Shown here one piece after another: positions 23,211 to 35,080 of a stretch of 64,000 bases of DNA (the first letter of the stretch is position 1; each line of letters starts with the position of its first letter). The DNA comes from Holacanthus passer (Eukaryota > Chordata > Actinopteri > Pomacanthidae): contig JAFREQ010000151.1 in assembly GCA_025331565.1 (NCBI GenBank), positions 310,001 to 374,000 of the forward strand, written 5' to 3'. The translations under genes were made by a program, and so were the position numbers. The notes beneath the pieces are model-generated. The model searched no databases and was not told the DNA's origin. It was given only the letters and a program-made list of their open reading frames with translations.

Positions 23211-26200
23211 ACCGACCCCAGAGTGGTGTTCAATTTTTACATTAACCCAGAGACACCCACACGTAAACACGGACGTGTAGAGGAGGGGAGCAGCCGCTCT
23301 GCGCCGCGTGTGATTTGCGACCCCAATTACCTATTCACGCTCCCGCCTCACGAGGGGTTACTCGTGTTTGTGCTGTCGTGTCGGTATCGTGGAAAGATGT
23401 CGTGGGCGAAATTGCGTGCCGCCCGTTTGACACTGCTCTTTTTGTTTGGTGCATAATAGAGTGAGTGTGATCCTGAAAACAGGAGCAAGCTTGGAAATCA
23501 ATTATTAAAAATATCTTTGGCACCAAAAAACGGAACCAAAAGATAAATAATATAACTGTTTTCTCCTGCCACCCTCATCTGAATGAATCTGTGTTCTTTG
23601 ACCTAAAACAACCTTCTTTCATTTTTCATTCCTTGCTACTGTGGCCAAGAGAGCTCAACACACTGAAGTACCAAATTGTCAAAATATGAGCAAATGAAGA
23701 AAAGCACATGCACAGCTTTTAAAAATAACATGGAAAGTAATAAAAGGGAAATAAAAAAGGAAACTGAGGAACAAATTTACAGATTTTAACAAATGTGCAC
23801 CCAAGTAAAGAAACTCAGAAAACCAAATAGCAAGCAGGCAGCATGTTTCTGTATTCTGTTTTTCTGCTTTTGGTTTGGTGTATTTGCAGTTCAGTACTTC
23901 CTTGCCTCCATTTTGAACGTCTTTCTGTGTTCAGTTGTGTGTCTGCATTTGCAGCACAGGCTATTTTTTCCAGTCTTTGCAACTTGTTTGTGTATTTGCT
24001 TGTGTTGTCTGTGTTTGCATCACTTTTGTGGACTCGGTCCTCGCACTGCGTCTTTTGTATTTTTCCTTTTTGTTCGAGTTGTGGCTCGTTTTTTCTAAAC
24101 TGCATATGTGTTGTCAAATTATTGAAGATGTTTCCTTCATTAGTTCGCTTTGCCTATTTCTGTAGTTGCAGTGGTCTGGCCTCTCAGGGCCGCCACGGCC
24201 TTTCATCCGCTCTCTCGTTCTCTTCAGCCTGAGATGAAAAGAAATAAAAGCTCATGATAGAGTCACCAGCAGCAGGACAAGAGACAGGGGACACTCCTCA
24301 TGCAGTATGGGATGTAGAGGTCAGCTGGCATTTGAAAATAGAGGCAGGACAAGGAGAAAAAAAACCACATAGCCGACTTGCTTCGCAGACTGTGCCAGCC
24401 TCAACTCTCAGGCCTGTTATACCATTCATCTGCTCCTCCATATAGGCCTTCATTCAGCCGCTGTCAAGTGAGTGAGCTGTTCTGCTTCTCTCAAGTGAAT
24501 TTTTAGACAGCGAGGTATTGTCTGCCGCTAGCCTTGGGTGACAAAGCACGGGGCGACACCGACCACATCGGCACACTCCAAAGAGGTAAGAAGTAGGGGC
24601 ATGAATAGGCCGAGATGGTTGAAAGGTTTTGGAGCAGGCACAGAGCTGTATCTCCTGTGGTTTCTGTGATTAAAAATATGAAAGGGGTCAGATTTGGATG
24701 GAGGTGTAGCACACTGTTTTTTTCCATTTTGTTTAATGAGCGAACGTTCTCATCCAATACGCCTTTACATAACGGCGGGATAATGGAGGAGAAGAAGTTT
24801 TCTGTGTCAGAATAACCACGGGCACTGGGGTAATGGATAAAAGCAACAGACCCGGCAGGACACGACTGAGAGCAAGGAAAATAATGAAAGTGTTACATTT
24901 CACTAAGCAAGCTGTGACTAGTGAAGGACAAAGCCGACTGAAGGCGGAGACACTGTCCACAATGCATCTGTAATGGATCACGTACAGTAGATGGAAATTA
25001 AGATGGACCGTCTCTTTTTCAAGGGGCTCCTCAATGACAGTAATACTAATAATAGAAACACAATTAAACAACCATAAACCAATAAATAACAAAAAATAAG
25101 ACAAGATACAAGGTGGATCATTCATTCATAGATGACGGAGAAATATTAATAATAGCATTATGTAATAAAGTTATAAAACATAATTATACAAGTGTTATCA
25201 TGGTCAACTGATCCTCTCATAAGAAGACTGGGCTTTTTTAAACTGGTACCATAAACTGTTTTAAATAGTGAGAGTAATTGAAATAAATTTAAAAATAAAC
25301 TGCAGCCAATGTCGCTGTGCTCTTATGATGAGAGAGAGAGCAAATTAAGTTACACACACTGTATAATGATGAGTTATGAAAGGACAGCCAAGAACTATAG
25401 TGAGAGGAAGATTCGTTTTTAAATGCACAACATCAGTATAATCTAACATTGATAAGAGAGTTGTAATGCAAGGTTTTCTCTAACGGTAAAGGAAAAGCAG
25501 TTTCTGGATACTGAAGTTCATTAACTAAGAACAGTAATGGATCATTTCAGCTGCTGTTATGACAGAGGATAGACCCCGTGTGTGGCTACCTCCAAAAACC
25601 ACATACTGAGTTTCACAGGCAGAGTAAAGCTTCTATATGTCTTACATTTACACTGTTCTGATATCCGACAGCTGTCTGTTCTGACACATTAGGCGGCAAA
25701 GTGATGAGTCACTTTTGGCAGACATATGCATAATACTGTTGTTGCATGGACCATTCTGACAACTTTAGTTAGTCGCTCCTTCAGTGACTCAACGACAAAC
25801 CCAGACGAAAAACTTCTCTCGCATTGCAAAGGTTGTCTATCAAACCCTGAAAGTTCGTGTCCTCAATTTCAGAGTTTTAAAAAATGTAACAGCTTGCAAA
25901 TGCATCATCACATAAATAATATATGAGTGACTAATGATCGATTTCCTCCTGTATCCCAAGCGTGCTTCAAGTCGTCTTCATGATGATACTCGGTGGAATG
26001 GAAATCAATGGCTGCCTGGAGAGACAAAAATCATAATTAATTGGGTAATGCTCATTTAAACAACATAAAACATTACAGACATGTTTATTGTGCCTTAACA
26101 CCAACTCCTACAGTTTTCTGTACACACACTCCACATCGAAAGTGTTCCCGCTGCGAGCTGCAGGCTTTGCTCCACTTTCGTGGTGCACCGCCGCCGCATG

Positions 26201-26447
26201 TGGCCTGCTGCGGGCGTGTGATTGAAGGCTCGGGGAAAGAGTTTGGCGAGAGGACTGATGCATCAGTGCCTCGGTGGAGCTCTGACAGACCTGTGACTGC
26301 TGCTAGAGATGTACAACGGAAAACCCTTGTTAGTCATGCAATAGCGCACAAGATGCAAACAGTCGGACGTGCAAATCATCAAAGCGTGAGCGATGCACGC
26401 TCGGTGTACAGTAGGTGGATGTGGTAGAGCAACACGCCCTAATGCAG
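23211..26447. other. noncoding stretch
   Basis: Unique DNA, strongly AT-rich at 25000-25450. A 79-nt segment at 24507-24585 has a moderate acceptor ('gtgaatttttag') and a good donor ('aagag|gtaagaag') with one open frame, but its product resembles nothing I know. No repeats are identified. Confidence 0.4.
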
Positions 26448-26462
26448 ATATATATATATATA
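26448..26462. repeat. short TA run
   Basis: A simple 'atatatatatatata' run followed by a short CA run. Confidence 0.85.
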
Positions 26463-26619
26463 ACACACACAAGAGCATCTTTAGTCAACAAAGAGAAATT
26501 CCATCCCTGTCCTGTGGCCTCGATTGGCCATCCATCAGAAAGAAATCACTGGCGCTGTAATAAATCAAGCAAACAAGGCTCACATAGCCATGTGGCCATG
26601 GTGAACTCATGATATAATG

Positions 26620-26835
26620 TGTAGGATATTATCGCCCCCTAAGCCTCTGCGTTTGTCTGAAAGGTCCTTCAGTCGCACGGCCGGTGAAGAGGTGAAGCGT
26701 GTGGCCTCCGAGGCCAAGGTGACGCCGCCGAGGAGCCGGGCCCTCACACGTATGTATGGCCAAGGTGACTTTAAGAGCTGGAGCGGAGGCTGAGGCAGAG
26801 AACACAGCTGATTTTCTACTCCACCGATGACCCAC
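26620..26835. promoter_or_regulatory. GC-rich unique block
   Basis: CpG-containing, non-repetitive sequence ('gtcgcacggccggtgaag', 'gtgacgccgccgaggagcc') between AT-rich flanks. A CTCF-like GGGGGC core lies on the minus strand at about 26630. Several frames are open because stop codons are rare in GC-rich DNA. No splice sites frame it, so it is called only as a compositional block, possibly regulatory. Confidence 0.25.
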
Positions 26836-29800
26836 CCAGCAGTAATACTCTCCTGCTCATTAAGCTTCATTAGATTGGACTGCCTCGGGCGAGAGAGACA
26901 GAGCGAGCATGTGCAGTGGGAATGGACTGCGTGGGCGTTTGTCTTAAAGAGATTGGATAGCAAGGCCACAGAAGTTTTTTCCTGCTGGTTTTTTGAGCGT
27001 GTGAATTTGACCTATGGCTCGTCTGCTGCTGTCTAATATTTATGTTCGAACAACAGACTGTATATTTACTGTAAAAGCTTAAAACCTGATCCAGATAATG
27101 TTGCATCTGTAGATGTGTTGTTTGGTGCTTGGTGATAAATGTGAGATGAATACGAGCTGCAAGCATTAATTAGCTAACATTAACATTCCTTGCATAGTTA
27201 CTCAGTTATCAGTCAAATCACAAACGTTACATAAAGGTCGACTCCTGCAGCGTAAGAGCCGAGGATCATTAACTACTGTACATGTGAATTAAACATAACC
27301 GTCTTTCTGCAGGACCATTGCTCACTAACTTTGAAATCTGTTTACAAATTCTTGCAGATGTAAATTCGCCTCAAATTTGCAATGTTATTCAAACTTTTTG
27401 AAATATTTACAGATGAATCATAAATGCAGTACAGTGTAAAAGTGCCTTGATGTAAAAGAAAAAGATTAGAGCAGCTTTAGCTGAAGGATCTAAAAAATCT
27501 GTTCAGTTTAAAGGATGTTTAACAAATGTACTGATAAATCATTTATAGCTTGTGACTTTGTGAGTACAATTTAACATTCATGTGTAATTTAAGAAGCATT
27601 TAAGCATTACAACTTAATGTTCAGTAAATTATTTAGAAGCCATGAGGGGAAAAGGAGCTTGTATGAAAGTCTGACTGTAAATTCATTTACGTTTTTCAAA
27701 GATGAATAAGACACAACATTATTACTCATTATAACGTGGAAGCCCATTAGTGTTAAATTATTGACTCTTTAAAGGCTTGTGATCTATTTTTTCATCAGGC
27801 TGTTTTGAGTTTTGTGCAAATTTTCACAGAAACAAAACTTTAAAGTGTCAAGAGTCGGAAGAAGACGGAAAATATGAGGCAGAACGTTGCTGAGGCCTTT
27901 TTTTATACACTCCCAGATGGACTTTATGGTCACCTTGTACTGTGCATATAGTAAAGAAACAAAACATAAAATTGGCAGTTGGTAGATAAATTTGACAACC
28001 AGTGACATAAAAAGCCAATGAAATATACGCCAACAACCAGCTGTCCCTCAGCACGCCCTCCCTCTCCTCGCCTCTCTCGCCCCCGTCGCCCCGCAGATGA
28101 GACGGGACAAGTGTGACTGATTCAGATACATTGAGTCGGGGTCCCCTCGCAACCAGGCAGAACCTGGCTGTCAGGCGTGTGCAGGATGGATGGGACAGGA
28201 CGAGCGAGAGAGAGAGACATTCGCCGTGAACTCCCGGTGAACCTTGCACTCCCCTGCTGACATTTCACACCGGCCTCCACCGTTAATGCACACATGTGCA
28301 CGGACACACGCTCGCTCCTTGCACTCCACTGCTTCCTCACCCCCCCTTTCCAGATGGATCACATCATCGCACCTCGTCCCTACGCACACACACTCTCGTT
28401 TTCTCAGATCCCGACGTGAGAGCTGTACGGCCGCTAATAGGTTCCGGTGGTTGGCTGCGTGTGCTGCATTTGACTGTCACTTAGCGCGATCAGGAGTGAC
28501 AGTCTGCCCTAGTGGCACCCTTGCCCTGCTGATGGAGTAGGTCAGGACAGGACAGGTGTCTGTCAGCCATGGTCACTTACAAACAGGCCGAGGGGGGGGA
28601 ATGTGACGCTGATGCAGAGATGACAAACCTTTATTTTTGTGCGCAAACATTTCAGCGTCATGTATCTGCGTTTGCTGGAGAGGATCTGCCTCTGTGAGCA
28701 GGAGCTGAAACTGTGGATTCACGGAGACAAAGAGACTCCGCAGCTCTGCCTCGGTGTCACAGCCGCTTTCATCAGTTCATCTCAAATGACTTGGATGAAG
28801 GCTCCGCAATGGCCTTGATTGTTGATGATCATTGCCAGTGATTCAATTATCGGCTGCGGTTTACGCTCGGGCTGTGTAATTTAAAGCACGTCAGCAGGAA
28901 GCGCTCAGAGGAGACAACAGCAGCTGACGCCAGGATGGCTTTGATAACATTTCAAGGAACTTTGGGGACTTTTTGAAAAGTACGCTGAGTAACTGCTGGT
29001 GCAGTGAGAGTTCAGCGTGGAAATCCTGGAAGCACCAAATAAAGAGCTGTCTGATAAACTTGTATATATTTACACCTTTTTGATAGCTCACGCTGGGATT
29101 ATTTCATCTTTATTTTTATCAACAAAAACCAGAGCCCAAGGCTGTTTTTGCTTGTTTTTCATTTCCATTATTTACAAGCTTGTTATAGTCACTACATGTC
29201 TCAGCTAGGCATGCCATATATTGATGAGGCAGGAAGGAACCAACTCTTCTTTGCAGTTTACTTAATATTTATTCACATATTTACTGGAAAATAAAGAGAG
29301 CACATTGGGACAACAAGCACAATCAGGTGTGCAGAGTCCACTTTAGCATGTAAGATGGGGGTCACCGTTGAGCATCAGACCACAAAAAAGCTTTCCCTGT
29401 CTCTGCATGAATGGACAGATATCAGTGTTCCAGGTATGAAAGTCGTGCCGATGAAACATTATGTGCTTGAGTAATGTTAAAAATGTTTTGATAGTGTGAA
29501 ATGTGGGGACAAACTTGACCTTTTGCCCTCGAGTTTCCCATCATGCTTCAGTTGATGTGAACACTCCTGTCAGTAAGCCAGCTGTGAACTGTGCCTGAGC
29601 CCAGATCTTAAAAATCATATACAAGGTGCTGTGTATGACTTTGACTATAGGCTGAGTGGATTTACATGGATGAAGAGAAAACTCTGCTGATTCCTGTTAT
29701 ATATGTCTGAGTTATGGCTCTTAGAAGAAGGAGTGTTTTTTAATGCTCTTACGTGTCTCTGATGTGGTTTTAATAATTGCTGGATGAGCATGTATCTCTG

Positions 29801-30000
29801 TGCCATAGATGCAAGTTCTGTCAGTCTTCGGCCGACTGAACTTCAGTGTTGGTTTTAGTGCACCAACCTGCTTCATCCAGATCTGAACTGCTTCAAATGA
29901 CCTGCCTGATTAAAAGCAGGTATTAATCAAATAAATTCCAAAACAAGCTGAGACACGACTGTCTTTAAAGTCAGTGCACAACCATATGGCGCCAGGCTGC
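26836..30000. other. noncoding stretch
   Basis: AT-rich between 27150 and 28000, more mixed to 28900, AT-rich again to 29950. No transposon, exon or RNA gene can be recognised. Confidence 0.45.
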
Positions 30001-30120
30001 CTTTTGACCCCTCTTTGCATTGGAGATGAATTGGCACATCGGCGTGCAGCGCGCCGTGTCCCCTCGGCCGCTCTCGTCCCTCGCCCATCCGCAGGGATCG
30101 CTTTAATGCTGCTCAGCGTT
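30001..30120. other. short CpG-rich patch
   Basis: 'cggcgtgcagcgcgccgtg' and 'cctcggccgctctcgtccc' give a local CpG density well above the surroundings. It is too short to call a CpG island and no promoter element can be recognised. Confidence 0.4.
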
Positions 30121-31407
30121 AATGAAGACAAATCATCCAATGAAATCGATCGATGATGGAGTCACTGTACTCAAAGTCCCCGAGGGTGCGTGAAAAGACA
30201 CACACGGAAGATAAGTTGCAGTGTAACACGCTCAGATGCTCCACAGACACACACAGGTTGTGTCGAGTGCTGCAGTTTCACAAACTTCCCTGGTTTCATT
30301 AAATTTAGCGACAGGGGCGCATCACAGCTGTGTACTCGACTGTAATTCAAATTCACACTCGGTCTTCAACCTGTGTTTTCAGGACACCAGAACCTTTTTT
30401 TTCTTTCTTCTCTCCGAGTTCTGACTTGTAGTCGGGAGGAATAAAGCATCAGTGGTAGATCAAAGCGAGCTCAAACTGCAGCGAGGAAAAAGAAGAAATC
30501 TGAGCTTCACCCTGCTGCCATTGTGAATGTGTGTGTAAGTTGAGCTGTAATCTGTGTGTGTGTGCGTGAATATATATTTAAGAAATGTGCTTTAGGTTTC
30601 CAGCACCTCCATTACATGCCACAATATATGTAATCACTTGAGTATTTTAAAGAGAATATATGCATACTATCCGCACAATCATCTAGTTATATGATGGGAA
30701 AAGGCTTCCTATAGCTGCCTTTATGATATTCACTGCTACAATAACCTGAGCATAGAGGGTGAGCTGCACCAATGTTTTCTTTTAAAAGTATTATTTTTGT
30801 CAAAATCCAATTCCATCTCACACAGGAAAGTAAAAGATTGATTTCTTTCTCCGGCTTTTCTTTGTCATTTTCCATCTTTCGAGGCGAGATAGAGGATCCG
30901 TTTTCCCCCGCACACCTAGTGAATCAGATATTTTGTTATATTTGTTTTGTAATAACGTCGTCTCCTGCACACATGCAGCCAATCAAACACACGGCTCCAG
31001 ACGGTGGTTCCGGGGCCACTCGACCGCCCTTGTGCGACCTCAAACAATGTGGGACGGCTTCAGTTCGGTGTCGTCTTATTTACTCTGCGTTAACAGAACA
31101 ATGACAGAAACCTATTGTGGGAATATGTGGTTTTTTTACATTGTTTTATTGGCATCAACAAAATGTCCACAGATCTGCTCTAACAGCAAATATACACAGA
31201 GAAGCTTTGGGCCTTAGTGTTTGTCTCACTGGGCTTCTATGATATTAAAAAGCTTTTTGAGCTCATTCTCAACTTTTTGGCTCACTAGACTAAAAAAAAG
31301 CACAATACAGACCTTTTCTTGCTCAACAACATTCTTAATTTGAGCTTTTTGCCTGTGCTCTCCTATTCATAAACTCACTTTTTACTTTACTTCTTACTGC
31401 GGCAGAT
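30121..31407. other. noncoding stretch
   Basis: Unique DNA with a short TG run near 30550. Nothing supportable. Confidence 0.45.
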
Positions 31408-32060
31408 AAGAGCTGCAGCTGCCAATTATTCTCTCATTTAATTGACTCATCGTTTGGTCTATAAAATAGTGAAAAATGCCCGTCACAATAGCCCAGATCT
31501 TCAGACGATGCCTTCAAATTCCTCGCTTAGTCTTGCAAAGCACTCAGAAACCCAAAAGTATGCAGAAACTAAGAAAACCTACAAATATTCTTTCTCTGAG
31601 CAGAAAATTGTCAAGTGTTTTTCCAGCATTTTCAGCATTTTCAAGGCTTTGTTTTCATAACTGACACAATAGAATTGAAAGAAAATTAGATGGGAGAAAG
31701 GAGGGACGACGTCATCTTAAACTGCAAGGACAGCAAGATGCTCTGATTCCAAACCTGAGAGCTGTGGTCCCACAGAGGGTCGCAAGGTAAACCTGAGGGG
31801 TCGCGAGGCAAAGAGAGAATGCAGAAAAAAGATTTGCCACATAAAATAAAATGTAGTTTTTAAAAGTTCTTGCTATTTTGTGTTAATTACTGGATATTTG
31901 TACTTACAAAAAATTAATTGCTTCATTGCATGTTTTACTTTAAGGAGTCACAAGCCAAATCATTTGGGAACTACTGACTTAAAGTGTTAATCAGAATTGT
32001 TGATAATTTTTATGATCGATTAATTGACAAATTGAAAATTTGTTTTATCTCTTCTACAAA
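31408..32060 (+). mobile_element. R2-family repeat copy 3, interrupted by another repeat
   Basis: The left arm is clear: 'gagctgcagctgccaattat', 'tcgtttggtctataaaatag', 'tgaaaaatgcccgtcacaat', 'agcccagatcttcagacg' and 'atgccttcaaat'. This arm runs to about 31672. The far end ('gataatttttatgatcgatt' then 'aattgacaaattg') appears only at 31998-32035, after an unrelated repeat. The simplest reading is that a second element inserted into this copy. Confidence 0.7.
31762..31978 (+). mobile_element. repeat family R4, nested inside R2
   Basis: Begins 'gctgtggtcccacagagggt' with 'cgcaaggtaaacctgaggg' and 'gtcgcgaggcaaag', and ends 'gagtcacaagccaaatcatt', 'tgggaactactgac'. These ends are complementary in style to the fish repeat that reads 'gtggttcccaacc...gggtcgc', probably a hAT-like nonautonomous DNA transposon. 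Superfamily assignment is from memory and tentative. Confidence 0.6.
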
Positions 32061-32794
32061 TATTGGACTATATAACAGCATTTACTCAACATGAGTCTCA
32101 CCAAATGTAGTGTTGCCTCAGAAAGGAGCAATGTTGAAGCTTTCCTGCTCTGCAAAGAAATATTTAACCAACATCCAGATGGTGCAGAAACACTTACTGT
32201 GTGCAATAATTAATGCAGGCAGGTTAATGCAGTCATTACTTTGCTCTGATATGACAGGCTTACATTGAGTTATGGTGGTCAGCTTAAAAGAGGCAAAACC
32301 ACAGACTTGATATAAACAAGGTGTCGAACTGTTTCCTTACTATAAGTCACTGTTGCCCTTATTGATTTATCCACGAAGACAAATGTTCTGGGCATTTGGT
32401 GCTTGGCAGGTGTTTAATTCAGACACTGGTTGTACACAAATGAGATTAAATTAGACTTTAATGGTTCCCACGGGGAAACTGGTTAAAGTTTCCCTCTACA
32501 TCGTTGACCTCCGGGTTATGAGCATGTTTCCTCTGAGCCCTCTGCTGTCAGTCAGCTTCTGCACCCAGCTGGTGTTGGGGGAAGGATTTTCACACCTGCC
32601 ATACATGCTTCCCAATGTCAGGTCTGGAAATGGAGTGCTTCATTCACGCCCGCCTCATTGTTGCTTGTTATTCTTGCACTATAAGAAGTATAATCTAAAA
32701 CAGGAATATTTGCTTTCATGCACCAAATTTATCTAATGTTTGATCTCATCAGCTTCATTGATTTTTGTAAATATCTGCTTATTCTGAATTTTAA
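32061..32794. other. noncoding stretch
   Basis: Unique DNA between two repeat insertions. No gene is seen. Confidence 0.45.
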
Positions 32795-33120
32795 TGGCAG
32801 CAACACGTTTCAAACAAGTTGAGACAGGATCAACAAAAGACTGTGAAAGTTGTGGACTGATCCAAAAACACCTGTTTGGATCATTCCACAGGTAAACAGG
32901 TTCATTGGTAACAGGTGATAGTATCATGATTGGGTATGAAAGGTTCATCCTGGAAAGACTCAGTCGTTCACAAGCGAGGATGGAGAGAGGTTCAACACTT
33001 TGTCAGACACATGACTGTCTAAAGGAAAATACTACATAGACTCAGGAACACTTTGTAAAACTGTTATCAGTGAACACAGTTATATGTCTTACACAGAGTC
33101 CCAACTTTTTAGTCCCAGGC
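32795..33120 (+). mobile_element. internally deleted Tc1-like DNA transposon remnant
   Basis: The outer ends are inverted relatives: 'gtttcaaacaagttgagac' on the left and 'gtcccaactttttagtccc' on the right. Between them are stretches I recognise from a fish Tc1-like element: 'ttccacaggtaaacaggttc', 'attggtaacaggtgatag', 'tatcatgattgggtatgaaa', 'agactcagtcgttcacaagc' and later 'actcaggaacactttg' and 'cagtgaacacagttat'. The central helix-turn-helix and most of the transposase region are missing, so only about 0.3 kb remains. It cannot encode a transposase. It is a nonautonomous or decayed copy. Confidence 0.75.
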
Positions 33121-34496
33121 TTGTAATTGAATCATACAGTGAATACACTAATTAAATGTGTGTGAACAATTGTTAGTGACTCTCATTTACACTTCACTGG
33201 TGCTGATGTTCGGCTATTAAATACAATTAGTCACATCCAGAACGGTGCTTTCGCTCCGATAAATGACAATTTGAGCAAATGTTTCTAACTGTCACTGCAC
33301 ATTTTGTCAGTGTGAAAGTTTCCCCTCATGGTGCGATCTGTTCCCGCACCTTTATGAATGAGGGAAAATAAGTCTTGACTTCAGATTGAAGGCCGAAAGG
33401 ATGTGAGAGCAGCAGGAGGCAGCGAAGCCTTCGCAGCTCCTGTGGCTGAACAAACCACGGTCTTAACGGGACATAAAATCTAAAGATGATCCCAGGTGAA
33501 AGCTGTGATTCCTTAGCACCTGTCGTATTAATTTTGCATGTGAGGGATCAATGAAGATGTCGGGCGCAAAGATGGAGGCAACTCTTATTTCCTCCCTCAG
33601 AAGTCTTCGCTCTAACTTAAAATCATTTTGGGTCGTGGAAAAAAAAAAAAAAACCAACCTACAGTGACAATGTGCCGGGAAAAGTGTCGAGGCACAACCT
33701 TCAAATGCACTCGAAAATATGACTTTCGCTTAAGCCTTCAGTGTGACTTCTCCTCTGACAGTGTTCTAGCTGCTCCCTTGAAGTACTACAGTTTTCTCCA
33801 AGATAAAGAGCCCCACAGCACCTCTGAGTGTAAAAAGAGAAAACCTCAAGGGAAGCAAAACTTTCAGTTAAGTGATAGGAGAGGTTAATCCATTTCACTC
33901 TAATGTGTAATTCTTCGCTATACTATATAGTTAAAGTTCAGTTCTCTGGAAAAAATAGTGAGTGGGAAGGAGGATATTTATGGCACAATTAAGGCTCGTT
34001 TTCAGGTTTTCACAGGATTTTTAAACAGGAACGACCGGATGATTTTCACCTGTATTCTGTGTCCTGATGCCTCTAAAAGATATGTGGTGCTACAAGAAGA
34101 AGAGACAGTTCACTACAGTTTAGAATAAAATGGCAGCTTAAGTGCGTAGACATACACGATAATTCATTATTTTGTTTCAACAGCTGAATTCCAACATGAA
34201 CATCATGAATATATGTGTCTGACAATGAAGGTGAACTCTCAGACACTTGTCGTCTGGTTTTGATGAAACTGATTTTCTGCATTTTCTCGCTGCTTTGTTG
34301 CTTTTCAAAGATTTAATTGAAACCTTTAACTGGAATTTGTGTATTCAACCATCCTGCAAAGTCTCTGAGCATGTCAAACGTAACCTCTGACCTCTCTACG
34401 GCAGAGACAAAACACTCAATGAAATAAAATAACTTGCAATAACATCGAACAAACTCTATCACAACTTAGGTTAAATCTGTACTTTTATAATATCTC
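33121..34496. other. noncoding stretch
   Basis: Unique DNA with a 15-nt A run at 33639-33653. On the minus strand an open frame at 34073-34282 begins with ATG, but no domain is seen. ATTAAA (minus strand) occurs near 34310 and could serve the candidate transcript upstream of it. Confidence 0.4.
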
Positions 34497-34581
34497 TTAT
34501 AAAAGTAGGAATACTAATCGTTTCAAACTGCCTGAGTAGACCTCCAGATAAACAAGGCCACTACTTACGCTGGTCTTCAGC
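34497..34581 (-). other. candidate minus-strand terminal exon
   Basis: On the minus strand a strong acceptor ('gtgacttttctctccag') leads into an open frame of 28 codons that closes with TAA at 34499-34497. The reading phase matches the segment at 34654-34826. A consensus donor ('ccagc|gtaagtag') after 13 bases offers the alternative of a 13-nt microexon at 34569-34581. A branch-point-like 'aactgac' lies in the 72-base intron just upstream. Confidence 0.2.
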
Positions 34582-34653
34582 CTGGAGAGAAAAGTCACTG
34601 TAGCGTCAGTTCCCCCCTCCTGCAATGCCTGCTTCTGAAAAACTCAATCTTAC

Positions 34654-34826
34654 CTTTGATCCCCGCGCAGCCACAGGTGGAAGCTGCCTGAGTCCGACAT
34701 CAAACACAACACAGACCTGCACTGAAGAAAAATCCTTCCTATGGCGGCAGTGAGGGATGTTTGAACATTAGAGAGCAGAAAGACCCTGAAAGAACCTGCG
34801 ACACGTCCGTTTGACACCAACAAGTT
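34654..34826 (-). other. candidate minus-strand internal exon
   Basis: Minus-strand acceptor 'tttttaattgtctgtgcag' and donor 'atcaaag|gtaagattg'. One frame is open across all 173 bases, with MSDSGSFHLWLRGDQ near its end, and continues in phase into the next segment. An inner acceptor ('tttttcttcag' ending at 34722) would give a 68-nt version. The product is not recognised. A noncoding transcript is as likely as a coding one. Confidence 0.2.
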
Positions 34827-34962
34827 CTGCACAGACAATTAAAAATGTAATAACCAAGACTCAAAGTATATAAAACACAGCTTTGAATGTTTCTTTCCTA
34901 AATATGAGCTTGTGTTGCCAACATGGACGACCTGGTGAGTTGAGACCTTGGTGGCCACTCAC

Positions 34963-35080
34963 CTACAGCTTTGTATTTGCACACCTGATCTGCCTTATAA
35001 AGCAGCTTCGTCCCACCAGGGCCTCCTCTGTATCTCTGCTGGACCAGGCAGTGGCCTTCAGCCGGTGGAGGAAGATTCAT
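34963..35080 (-). other. candidate minus-strand first exon
   Basis: An ATG at 35080 opens a frame (MNLPPPAEGHCLVQQRYRGG...) to a consensus donor 'gctgtag|gtgagtgg'. Spliced to 34826, this frame stops after about 19 further codons (a 58-residue product). It does not continue in the long open frame of the next segment, which argues against a simple coding gene. The opposite strand has 'tatataaaac' at about 34867. Confidence 0.15.

Noticed and set aside
34860..34932. Plus-strand TATA-like 'tatataaaac' followed by ATGGACGACCTG and 'gtgagt'
   Set aside because: AT-rich TATA-like words are common. The ATG-to-donor stretch is only four codons and no downstream plus-strand exon fits.
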